A DNA stretch of 64,000 bases from Portulaca oleracea (taxonomy: Eukaryota > Streptophyta > Magnoliopsida > Caryophyllales > Portulacaceae): NCBI GenBank assembly GCA_029582165.1, contig CM055892.1, positions 13,434,754 to 13,498,753 on the forward strand. Reading direction: 5' to 3'. A program made the translations under genes and the position numbers. The notes beneath the pieces are model-generated. The model was not told the origin of the DNA and did no database searches. It saw only the letters and a list, made by a program, of their open reading frames with translations. Shown piece after piece: positions 45,756-55,872 of the stretch (position 1 is its first letter; each line of letters begins with the position of its first letter).

Positions 45756-46776
45756 ATGGCAGATCTTTCGGCATTAGCTAGCTCAATGGAGAAGCTCAAT
45801 GGGAGCAACTATAGTAATTGGAGCACACGTATCAAGTACTATTTGAAGGGGCAAGATTTGTGGGAAGTAGTTGGTGGCAACGAGAAGGAGGCGCCGTCTG
45901 ACCCAGGGACCAAGAGGAAATGGGAGATCAAGGTCGGGAAAGCTATGTACGTTCTCTCAATCACAGTGGAAGATGAGTACTTGCATCACATCAAGGATTG
46001 TGACACACCACAAAAAGCTTGGGATGCCTTGGTAACACTATTCACCAAGAAGAATGAAGCAAAGCTATAACAACTCAAAAATGAGCTCATGTCCATAAAG
46101 CAAGGAGACATGACGGTGAGTCAATACTTTACTAAAGTTAAATCTTTATGTGGGGAAATAGCAAAAAGTAAATGCAGAGAGTGCAATAAGTGAAGCTAGA
46201 TTGCGTCGGATTATTATTAGAGGCTTAGACCCCAAGTATAGTGGCCTAATCACAGCAATTAGAGGTTGGGCTACTCAACTTGATTTGGCCGAACTAGAAA
46301 GTATCTTGGCCAATCAGGAAGAATTGGATAATCAAATATCTAAGACCTCAATTAAGGATGAAGAGAAAGCTCTATTTACAAAAAGGAGAGCCCCACAAAG
46401 GCAAAATAACTTAAGTAAGGGCATGAGACCGTATCATAACGGAGGAGATTTATCAAGAAGAAGACCATCCAAATGGCATGGACAACACGGACAAGGTCCA
46501 CCTCGAGGGGGAGCACGTCTGTTTCGTGACAATCGAGAGGAGAAGAAATATCGTCGTCAAGATGATCGATGCTACAAGTGTGGGAAGAAAGGACACTTTG
46601 CTCGAGACTGCAAGTCACTCCCACTAGAAGGTAATGCGGTAACCTTCACAAATAATGATAGTGAGGAAGAATGGGATTTCCAGGCATCCTTTGCGATAGA
46701 AGAGTCTATCAAAGCCGCCAAGGTAGAAGAGGTCACATATGCAGAGGAGTCTAAAGAAGAAATTGCACATTTGTGA
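45756..46776 (+). pseudogene. Copia gag with zinc knuckle
   Basis: It starts at ATG 45756, 150 bp after the PBS. The N-terminus carries MEKLNGSNYSNW, the common Copia Gag start, then the helical capsid region (KAWDALVTLF). TAA at 46068-46070 interrupts it where Gln is usual. The same frame continues to about 46160, where a one-base shift moves the reading frame. The rest (to TGA 46774-46776) includes RRIIIRGLDPKYSGLITAIR, a basic linker and an intact zinc knuckle CYKCGKKGHFARDC at about 46569-46610. Nonsense plus frameshift make it non-functional as it stands. Confidence 0.85.
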
Positions 46777-47044
46777 GCAACAAAGCCACCAATTATCAAG
46801 AGGATTGATCAGATCGTATTGCTCCAACCACATGACCGGCGACATGAGAAAGTTGCAAAGCATGTCCGAATACAAGGGAGATCGAGTCGTAGTCACGGAA
46901 AATGACTCAAAGTTGCCGATTTCACACATCGGCAAAACATTAATTGCTCCTCGGTTCAGCCCACATCAGGTGCAACTTCAAAACGTCTATCATGTGCCGG
47001 GAATGATGAAAAACCTCTTGTCAGTATCTCAATTGACTTCATCG
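46777..47044 (+). pseudogene. Copia protease / pre-integrase region
   Basis: The frame reads [20 protein letters not shown] and ends [19 protein letters not shown], the standard Copia protease region. The residues before CSNHM are RSY instead of the usual DSG, so the catalytic Asp is lost. Copia sequence stops just after [10 protein letters not shown], where the foreign segment begins. Confidence 0.75.
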
Positions 47045-47695
47045 AACAAGCTCGCATTTGTTGAGAGCAAGTGTAATGGGAATCCCAGTGGACTCAGCCT
47101 CGACAAGGAACCTAGTGAGAGAAAATGGCTCCAGCTTAGGCTGATCCATGGAGAACACTACAAGGAAATGATCAGCATTGGCGATGGAAGGGTCCAGAAT
47201 CTCGGATTCCCTAGGGTACACGTTCTCGATCATACCCCGCCGATCCACCCAATCAATGGACCCAACCAACACCTTATCCCCCACCATAACTCTCCTCCTT
47301 ATCTTCTTCAAGAAATACCGACCACACGCAGCTCCACAATCGCGTAACCTTCTAGAGACGCCTCTTGAGGAGCTTCAACGACGACACGCATGAAATCGCT
47401 CGGCGAGGCCACCATGCCGATCCGCTGGTTTGGAGACGAATCCGAGGGCGTTGCTCCATCGATGGAGTGAGAGAAGAGAGAAGAGAATTGCTTCAGGGAT
47501 TTTTGGCCTTGAGAGAGTTCCGATCTGAGGCCGCTTGGAGTTTTCTTGAAGCATTCATAGTGTTGGCCGCCATGCAGAGAAGCGGCGGAGGAGGAGGAAG
47601 GTCATGGCGATTCGGTGGCGCATGGTGTCGGAGGAGAGAGAATGACTTCACCGCCATTTTTTCCGGCGAATAGTGTTTCTGAATTTGAGAATGCT
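47039..47695 (-). pseudogene. Captured 5' part of a plant RsgA/YjeQ-type GTPase gene
   Basis: On the minus strand the segment begins with a 5'-UTR-like stretch, an ATG at 47655-47657 and a Ser/Pro-rich N-terminus like an organelle transit peptide. It then reaches the OB-fold part of Rsg[39 protein letters not shown], and the start of the circularly permuted GTPase domain (LALNKCEL, the NKxD-like G4 region). It stops there. At least one frameshift near residue 55 and one near the KKIRRR block break the frame. RsgA is a ribosome small-subunit assembly factor; plant forms act in organelles. Orientation is antisense to the Copia element. No intron was seen, but the parent gene's exon map is unknown here. 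Confidence 0.82.
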
Positions 47696-47704
47696 TGACT
47701 GCCT

Positions 47705-48298
47705 TAAGTAATTCACTTAAGAGTTTTTGGTTGTGTGTACTATGTCTTCATACCAGATCATTTACGAAGTAAATTCGACAAGAAGGCCATACGTTGCATA
47801 TTTGTGGGCTATGACAATGAAAGAAAAGGATGGAAGTGTTGCGACCTGACGACAGGACGTTGTTACACATCAAGAAATGTGGTGTTCGATGAAGCATCTT
47901 CATGGTGGTCTACTCAAGCATTAACACTTCCTGACTCTAAGGAGATTGAAGAAAAGGTTGAACAAAGACTGGAGGAGCACTTAAAGGATGATGAACAAGG
48001 AATTGGTCTTGAGAAAACACCACAAGAAAAATCCATAGAAGAAGACGATAAGGAGGAGACACCAACAAAAGAGAAAAGCCCATGGCAAACAGGAGTACGT
48101 CATAAGATTTCAGAAGAAGAAAGACCGAGCCAGCTTGAGGACATGGTAGCAGAGATAGCCTCGGAGCCATTGCTAAGAAGGTCTGAGAGGACACGAAAAC
48201 CAAACCCTAAATATGCCAATGCTGCATTAGTGGAAGGACCATATTTCAAGGAACCGAGCACTTACGAAGAGGCATGTCAAAAGAATGAATGGCGCTAG
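47705..48298 (+). pseudogene. Copia integrase C-terminal part
   Basis: Copia sequence resumes at about 47705 with HLRVFG and CYVFIPDHLRSKFDKKAIRC, the end of the integrase core, followed by the GYDNERKGW block. A long acidic linker with EEEDK-rich repeats follows, then RRSERTRKPNPKY. TAG (48296-48298) stands where Gln is usual before the RT. The zinc-binding and catalytic core of the integrase is missing, replaced by the captured segment. Confidence 0.85.
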
Positions 48299-49813
48299 GC
48301 AATGGAGGAGGAAATGCGAGCCTTAATTAAAAATGAGACTTGGGAATTAGTACCAAAACCCAAGGACACAAAGCCCATCTCATGCAAATGGGTTTATAAG
48401 TTGAAGGTACGTCCTGATGGTTCAATTGATCGGTACAAAGCTCGATTGGTGGCTCGAGGCTTCTCTCAAACCTACGGTTTGGATTATGAAGAGACATTTA
48501 GCCCGGTAGCAAAGATCACCACAGTGCGTGTTCTACTAGCACTAGCCTCCATCAAGTCTTGGAGACTATGACAGATGGATGTGAAAAATGCTTTCCTACA
48601 TGGAGAATTAGACCGGGAGATATATATGGAGCAACCTAAGGGATTTGAAAGCAAGGATCATCCTAACTACGTATGCAAATTGAAGAAAGCATTATATGGA
48701 CTCAAGCAAGCACCTCGAGCATGGTATGGCAAGATAGCTGAGTTCTTGGTTCAAAGTGGATTCACGATGTCATCAGCAGATTCCAACTTGTTCGTGAAGG
48801 CTCGAGAAGAAAGAGTTGTTATAATACTTGTCTATGTGGATGATCTCATCATCACCGGCGACGATGAAAGAGAAATTCGGCAAATTAAGGCTAATCTATC
48901 AGTGCGCTTCCAAATGAAGGATCTCGGTGAGTTAAAACACTTCCTTGGTCTTGAGGTTGAAAGAACTGAAGATGGCTTGTTCTTGTGCCAACGTAAGTAT
49001 GCTCAAGATCTTCTTAAAAAGTATGGCATGCTTGAATGTAAACCAATATCAACTCCTATGGAGGTAAATGCTAAACTATGCTCGTGCAAGGAGAAAGAAC
49101 TTGAAGACCCGACTATGTATCGCCAATTGGTGGGAAGTTTTATCTACCTTACGCTGACTAGGCCAGATATTACATATGCTGTCAGCGTAGTAAGTCGGTA
49201 CATGCAACAACCAAGGAAGCCTCACTTGGAAGCAATACGAAGAGTATTAAGGTACATAAAAGGAACGCTTGATTATGGTCTATACTACAAGAAAGATGGA
49301 AAGCTGGAATTAGTTGGTTATTGTGATGCCGACTATGCCGGTGATCATGATACCCGACGATCAACTACGGGCTACGTGTTAAGTATTGGGTCAACAGCTA
49401 TTTCATGGTGCAGTAAGCGACAACCAACGGTGTCATTATCAAGCACGGAAGCAGAGTATCGTGCAGCAGCAATGGCAGCTCAAGAATGTGCATGGTTGAT
49501 CCAACTCCTCGAAGATCTTCATGTTCCTATCAATGAACCTATCAAGTTAAAGTGCGACAACCTCTCTGCCATACGACTGGCAGAGAATCCAGTTTTTCAT
49601 GCAAGAACTAAGCATGTGGAGGTACACTATCACTTCATACGAGAGAAAGTACTAAAAGGAGAGATCAACATAGAGCACACGAGGACAGAAGACCAAGTGG
49701 CAGATATCTTCACGAAAGGGCTTGGTGGCAGAAAGTTCGAGGAATTTCGAGCAAGCCTTGGCATGGTTTCAAGAACTACTTTGAAGAAAGTGGGTGCTGA
49801 GGGGGAGTGTTAA
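48299..49813 (+). pseudogene. Copia reverse transcriptase / RNase H
   Basis: The RT begins [20 protein letters not shown] and includes KWVYKLK and [14 protein letters not shown] at 48569-48571 replaces the usual Trp in [12 protein letters not shown]. The frame then runs open from 48575 to 49813 with [23 protein letters not shown], the catalytic YVDDLIITG, and the RNase H region with [24 protein letters not shown] and [12 protein letters not shown]. Only one nonsense lies in this part, and the domains are otherwise well preserved, in keeping with a young copy. Confidence 0.9.
49797..49807 (+). other. Polypurine tract
   Basis: Purine-rich GGGGGAG directly abuts the 3' LTR, the plus-strand primer site. 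Confidence 0.85.
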
Positions 49814-50282
49814 AATAAATCATCCCCCACTTCTTCAAGGAGAATTATCTAGAAAATAATATCTAGAAAAAATACTAGAAGCAAGATATAGTTAGAGAAA
49901 AATCTAGACAAAGTAATATCTAGATATATGTATAAGTGATATCTAGATATTTACCTAGATAATTCTAGTGCCTTAGTAATTACCTAAGATATTAGTAGTA
50001 ATATCTAGAATGTCATTAGGGTAATGACATGTGGCTTAATATCCACCACACATTAAGGAGGTGGAACAAGTATAAATATAAGTTTAGGCTACTTATGTAA
50101 GCATACAATAATAGTGAGGCATTCCAGAAAGTTGAGAGCTAGAGAGGTCTCCTTGAGAGCAAGTGAGGTATCCCACACATCCTTGAGTGTTTGTGTGATC
50201 TTGTGGAAATTGCTCTTATATATCTTGAAAGTGATAATAAGAGGTATCATTTTCAAGTATACCTTAAGCTCCCTTCTCAACA
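49808..50282 (+). repeat. 3' LTR of the chimeric Copia
   Basis: 475 bp, differing from the 5' LTR only in CAGAAAG for CACAAAG and CTTATAT for CTTGTAT. Confidence 0.95.
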
Positions 50283-50932
50283 TTTATAGGGGCTGAGTAT
50301 GATTATTTTATGAGTGAAATCAACATTTTCTGCACATGGTAATGAAGTTTTGATGGATTCTAGAAACCATGGGAGCTTGTTGAAGAAGAAGAAGGAAGTG
50401 AAGAAGAATGGTGGGAAGGGGTGCCATGAGATTAAACAATTATTTACTACTTTGATTAGGTAAAAATCAACATAAAAATATTATTAGGTAAAAATATGAA
50501 AAATGTGCATAATTGATTAATATATATATATAAAAAACTAAAATATTATGTTTCATAAATATTATTTTGTATAAAAGATGAAAAATGTGTATAATTGATT
50601 AATATATATATAAAAACTAAAATAAATACTATAATTCCACAAATTAAATTATTCTTATTAAAGTTAAGAATATGAAAAATGTGTGAAATATAAAATACCT
50701 TTATTATTTTGCAAATTAGTAGGTAAAATATGAAAGGTGTATAAAATATATTAGTTTATGATTTTAAAATAAATAAGAGCTAAAATTTAATTATTTAAAT
50801 TACTCATTTTATAGTTAATAAATTGAAAAGTAAGGAAATTTAGCTAGTTAATAATATATCTTAATTGAGAATTTTAATTAGCAAACTAATTGTAATTAAG
50901 AAAGGATTAAAATTTTGGGGTGTTACAAAAGA

Positions 50933-51103
50933 ACTATCAACTAAGAAAGCAAACAAAGTCTAAAATGAACTAATCACCTAAGCTAGAAGAATAACATAAA
51001 AGAGGACCTAATTACCAAGTCTAACTTGTGCAAATGAAGCAATCAATTGCGCTTTTTAACCCACCAATGACCCTCTTTTAAGGATGTAAAGGCTAGTTTG
51101 ATT
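50933..51103. other. Short flank between two LTR elements
   Basis: AT-rich with no feature. It continues beyond the short LTR element at 53056. Confidence 0.4.
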
Positions 51104-51108
51104 CTCCT

Positions 51109-51320
51109 TGTTAAGTTTCACCCAATTTGGGGAAACTAAAGAGAGAAGAGGGAGAGAGATTGGAGAAATGATGTTATTGATTATCTCAACTCAAAGATAC
51201 AAAGAGGAGAGGTAGGTTATATATAACCAACCTCCCTAACAAACCAAGAAACAAGATAAAAGAAAACAAAGAAATAAAATTGTGAACAAATTGGAAATAC
51301 AAGATTTACTACTCCTAACA
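51109..51320 (-). repeat. 3' LTR of the short element
   Basis: 212 bp, TGTTAGGAGTAGTAAATC...GAAACTTAACA on the minus strand. Confidence 0.92.
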
Positions 51321-51884
51321 ACCCCCCTCAAATTGGAGGGTGTCAAAACTCTAATTTGCCACAATGGAAATCTTGAACTTTAACTCCAACAGCTTCCTCG
51401 CCATCACCACAACTCGTAACGGGTGAAATGGACGTAAACACGGAAGAACTTCGTGGAGTCAAACGACGAAAGAAAGAGAGATTGCCGAACTTTTCCAGGT
51501 ATTGAAATTGTCTCCGGCGAATACAATGGCCTAATAGAGACTTTCCTGGTTGATCGGACAAGAGAACGAAGAGAGGATCAAACCACAATGAGATTTATCT
51601 CTTGTAGCTTTGGGACAGAACACAACAACACCATACATGCCGCAAGAAGAAACCATTCAAGATTGTTGCCGAACTTCAAGAGCAACCAAAACCATAACCA
51701 AAACCATAACGCCTTCCATAATTGACTTCCAACATTGAACTCACTATTAGATCGTGCCCATGAAAAGTAACGGACAAAGATTCTATCACTCTTGCCCAGG
51801 TTGAAAAGATTGTGATTAGGTTCAGCAGAGCAATCCAAAGTCGTTGAAGGTGAAAGAACCCTGACTAAGAAAAGATCGACCGAA

Positions 51885-52145
51885 TGGATCGACTGAATGG
51901 TGAGGGAGGCTGAGGGGTTTACCGAGGAGGACAAGAAGGTGAAGGAAAGAGTAGATGTGAGGAACAAGCTGGAGATGTACATCTACGACATGAGGAGCAC
52001 GATCGAGAACAAGGACAAACTGGCCAACAAGATTGAGTCGGAAGACAAGGAAAAAATCGAGGCCGCTCTGAAGGAGGCACTCGAGTGGCTCGACGACAAC
52101 CGGAACGCCGACAAGGAGGAATCGGAGGAGTCGATGAAAAACTGA
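51885..52145 (+). pseudogene. Captured C-terminal (lid) fragment of Hsp70/BiP
   Basis: From 51897 the plus strand reads [20 protein letters not shown], then [20 protein letters not shown] and [15 protein letters not shown]. This is the alpha-helical lid of the Hsp70 substrate-binding domain, closest by memory to plant BiP, the ER luminal chaperone. A TGA immediately precedes the first ATG where Arg is expected, and TGA ends the frame at 52143-52145, before the usual C-terminal tail and ER-retention signal. GC-rich codon use contrasts with the surroundings. It is antisense to the element's own direction. ATPase domain and most of the gene are absent, so it is a fragment. Confidence 0.85.
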
Positions 52146-52826
52146 ACGACAACGGCTTCCGCACATCCGGCGACGAAGACGAACACGCAAGCTCGCCATC
52201 GCAACCATCGACGACGGACGACGACGAATCGCAATCACTCTGGTAATCCTCCTACAAAACTGGCGGCGTCCTCGGCTTGTTCGTCACCGTTGATGAAACC
52301 CTAACGATCGCCGTAACCCTAGGACCGCTGTAAGATTCGACGGTGCTGCTTATCCCGCTGGTGGCCGGACGACGAATCATCTCGACATCGCCATCAAGGC
52401 TCTGGTGGTAGTTTTCGTCATCTTCGCGATGATGATGAAGAATGAGACAACGGATATTTGCGGCGAAGTGGACGACGGCGACGATGACGGCGGAGGAGAA
52501 GGTAAAAGTCGCCGGAGAAGGTTTTAGGGTTTTCAAGGTGGACTCGAACAGCGGAAAAGGTCGAGAAGAGTCTAATTTGAACTGGGCGTCAAATTTGATA
52601 AACCAAGAAATTGATTCAATTGAATAATGAAGAAGAGTTTTCTAGGTAAAGATTGATGATGATGATGAAGTAAATGGACGATGATTTCTGGAAGAAGAAG
52701 ACTGGATGAAGAAGAGGATGAAGATGGCGGTGATTGTGATATTGGGCGAAGGGAGAGAGAGAGGTAGAAGAAGAAGATTAAATGTGAAATGGAGGAAAAA
52801 ATAGGTGAATCAGGGGAATTAAACCC
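52146..52826. other. GC-rich internal DNA of the short LTR element
   Basis: CGACGA/CGCCG-rich sequence (52146-52560) followed by GAAGAAGA-rich leader next to the PBS. The minus strand is open for about 95 codons (52252-52536), but no domain is recognised. It may be further captured sequence. Confidence 0.35.
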
Positions 52827-52838
52827 GCTCTGATACCA

Positions 52839-53050
52839 TGTTAAGTTTCACCCAATTTGGGGAAACTAAAGAGAGAAGAGGGAGAGAGATTGGAGAAATG
52901 ATCTTATTGATTATCTCAACTCAAAGATACAAAGAGGAGAGGCAGGTTATATATAACCACCCTCCCTAACAAACCAAGAAACAAGATAAAAGAAAACAAA
53001 GAAATAAAATTGTGAACAAATTGAAAATACAAGATTTACTACTCCTAACA
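52839..53050 (-). repeat. 5' LTR of the short element
   Basis: 212 bp, adjoining the PBS at 52827-52838. About four differences from the left copy (for example GATCTTATT against GATGTTATT). Confidence 0.92.
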
Positions 53051-53055
53051 CTCCT

Positions 53056-55872
53056 AATTAATATTCTCATTTAGTTAATCAAATCAAACTACAAGATGAC
53101 AATCACAATAACATAGCTAAAGATTTGACCATTGTCATAACAAACCCTAACTATTCTCTCTACTCACACTTGGCGACTCTCATTGCTTAAAGGATAAAAG
53201 TTCTTTCAAACCATTTATCAAATTATGTGGTGAACATGAGAAAGTCAATTAGCACAATTAGAACTTGGTTTTTATTAAATTACCTAAACTAGTTACTAAC
53301 CTAAGGGTCCAAGGAATTGGCCCATTTCTAGATCAAACTCCTAAAAAGACCTAAGCCTAATGACTGGCCCAACTATTAACCCAAAACAAAACTGAGCCAG
53401 TTAACATTACCCAACTACCCAACCTAGACCCTGACTAAGGCTGACCCAAGACATTAACCTAACTTTGGCCTGAAATTAAATTTAAAGAAACCTAAAATAC
53501 TAAACAGACCCACTAAACCCTAATAAACCTACACTAATGACCCAAAACCTAATCCTAGGACTTCGACTAAACCCAAAAGAAACCAAACCAAAATGAGAAA
53601 ACCAAATCCAAACACCTACTACTACTATCAAGACTCAAAATTAAACCACCTATACATACCGAAGAACAATAATCAACACCAAAATACTCGACCAGCTATT
53701 GCTAATACTAACTTGACCGAAACAAAGAGAAAAAGAGAAAGGAAGACGACAAATGAGATAACATGGGAAATGAATCACAATCAAAACACACTTCATCAAA
53801 ATCAGTCACAAAATATCATTCAAGAATGACTAATAAGGAAAATCCAGAATCAATATTTCATCAAAATTGATCTCAGATTACATTCAAGAACATGTTCTAA
53901 AAAGAGTCCAAAGCATGAAATTGTACACCTACATCCTAAATTCAACTAACAGAAGAGCTAAACAAGAATTAGAATACTGAATTAAACCTACACTTAAAAT
54001 TGGAATTGAAAACTCAGCATGAAATAAAGCGTTAGTCTAACCCTAAAACTATGAACTAACCCTAAAGATGGAGGCCTGGGTCGTCACTTCCCTAAAACCA
54101 ACCATGACCTTCAAATCGGTCTCTTCCCTTCAATTTATACTCGATCTACTTCTCATCCTTCAATCTTAGCCCTTCGATCTACTTGGCCTTGGATGATTGA
54201 GATGAATTGGAATGGTGAAGCCTCGGTGGTGGGTGCATGGGTGGTGGTGGATGCTTTGAAAATGTACTTTCCTCTGTTACTCCTTCGATGACCTGGCAGG
54301 AAAGAGATGAGTTAGAGATAAGATGAAGACATGTCAGAAGATGGAAGAACTTGAGAAGAGAAAGAGAGATGAGATGATGCTGGAAGAGTGTGAGGTGTTG
54401 GGAGTCTTATGTTGTTGGGTGGTCCAAATCAGAGAAGAGATTAGAGATGGAGATATAAGGGTGAAGGGGAGATGAGTTTGTGGGGAATTTGGTGAGTTTT
54501 GTAGAGAAGAAAGAATCAGAAAGGGACGAAGAGAGAGACGCAGAGGAAGAGAGAGTGTGGGACGGGAAAGAATGAGAAAGAAAAAGGGGGAAACAATAAG
54601 GGAGTTAGGGTTTTGGGTTATGTGGTATTATATTCGGTTGAGGGGGAAAAGAGAAAGGAAATGGGTTAGGGTTTGGGTAGTTGGGTCGGGTCATATGGGT
54701 AATCAGGTAGGCGAGTAGCTTGGTAGGGATTTAGTTTGGCCTGATGAGAAAATTGCGTCGAGAAGAAGAAGAAAAGTGGATAGGCTAAGGTTTGGATTTA
54801 GGCTGAGGTTGTGGGTAGGGCTTTATTTTTTTATTTTCTTTTAACAATTAATATTTTTGTTTCATTTTATAACAGTAAAACTAAAATGATAAAATAGAAT
54901 AAAATCTAATAAACATGTAAAATCAATAAAAAAATAATAATAGTTTCTAATTTAATTACTGAAAAGAAGCAAAAAGTCATAGAATAAAGGGGCAAACATA
55001 TGCAAATATGGAATAAACACTCAACCACTGACTAAATGCCTCCCAGCCACCAATCGCCACCGAGAAGCTGAGCAATTGTGCTCTATTTTCGCAAGTCACT
55101 CCCTCCCTCTTCTCTCCGGTTTTGCGCGAGCTCTCAGCACCGCCACTACCGGTCGTCGATGCTAACACGGTCGCCTTGCCACTCCTCATTGTTGTCATGC
55201 ACAAGCCACTGCCAAGATTGCCACCATCGTGGACAGAAAGGACGCCAATATGTACCCTGTTTTGCGCATTTAACCACCCTCTCCTTCCTCTGTTTTCTGG
55301 CCAACCGAACTACCACCACCACTGGTGGTCGCCGCCAGAGCCCTTGGCCAGTTGACCGCTACACACACGTACCCCACCGCCACCTAAACGGTTGGTAATC
55401 GCTGCCCATCTCTCCTTTTCGATTTCTCTCTTTTTTTTTTCCCTCCGTTGTGGCCAACGCTCTGCCCACCACCCCACGCTTGCCAACACGATCATCGTCG
55501 TCCCCTGACCACGAGCCACTGCCGTCACCCGAAGGATGTCGGCGCCCTTAGCTACTAGCAGCACCTCTTCCCTCTCTCTCTTGGGTATAAAACCCTAACC
55601 CTAGTTTGTGATTATTGTTATCATTTTAGTTTCTTTCTTCCTAAGTAATTATACTATCTTGATAAAATTATTATTTTTATAATTGTAATTTAGTTTACTA
55701 ATTTATAATGTAGGAATTTATATTTTGAAATTTTAATTATTTTAACCGAGTTTATCAAACCCTATTATTTCATAGAAAAGTTTATTTCTTCAGTGTTATT
55801 TAACATTTTTACTAACATGGGGTTGCAAGTTTATGGTATTTATTACATATCATTGGTGTATAGTTATGGAGG
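53056..55872. other. Decayed retrotransposon-like DNA, no gene
   Basis: 53300-53850 is A/C-rich with AACCCAA/ACCTAA words. 54200-54800 is G/A-rich (GAGAGATGAGA). 55000-55600 is C-rich with CCACCACCACTGGTGGTC. These compositions resemble old Gypsy LTRs or leaders, but no ends, PBS or domains could be fixed. Open frames here lack any recognisable domain. Confidence 0.4.

Larger units (their letters stand above)
45114..50282 (+). mobile_element. Young chimeric Copia element carrying a host gene fragment (TSD TTTAT)
   Basis: The 5,169-bp element has 475-bp LTRs differing at two positions (about 99.6 percent identity) and perfect TTTAT repeats (45109-45113 and 50283-50287). Order: LTR, PBS 45591-45606, gag, protease region, a foreign antisense segment at ~47045-47695, C-terminal integrase, RT/RNase H, purine tract 49797-49807, LTR. 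Gag and pol contain stops and a frameshift, and the integrase core is absent, so it cannot have moved on its own proteins. It was probably mobilised in trans, with the foreign segment already in place. Confidence 0.93.
41849..50927 (+). mobile_element. Gypsy-type solo LTR (TSD AAAGA) split by two insertions
   Basis: The left edge TGTGACGCCCCGACTTG and right edge TTTTGGGGTGTTACA are typical start and end of a plant Gypsy (chromovirus-like) LTR. Perfect AAAGA repeats flank it (41844-41848 and 50928-50932). Removing the hAT (42864-44426) and the Copia (45114-50282) with their TSDs leaves roughly 2.3 kb. No primer binding site or internal domain remains, so it is a solo LTR and the oldest layer of this nest. 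The GGTGGTGG-rich stretch at 44560-45065 and a 34-bp tandem pair at 44511-44578 belong to it. Confidence 0.8.
51109..53050 (-). mobile_element. Short non-autonomous LTR element with a captured BiP fragment (TSD CTCCT)
   Basis: Two 212-bp LTRs (51109-51320 and 52839-53050), differing at about four positions, enclose 1.5 kb. Perfect CTCCT repeats flank them (51104-51108 and 53051-53055). On the minus strand TGGTATCAGAGC (complement of 52827-52838) abuts the right LTR and a GAGGGGGG purine tract (near 51321) precedes the left LTR, fixing a minus orientation and Copia-type priming. No gag or pol is recognisable, so it resembles a TRIM-like element. A BiP/Hsp70 fragment lies on the opposite strand; GC-rich DNA at 52150-52560 may also be captured. 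Confidence 0.9.
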
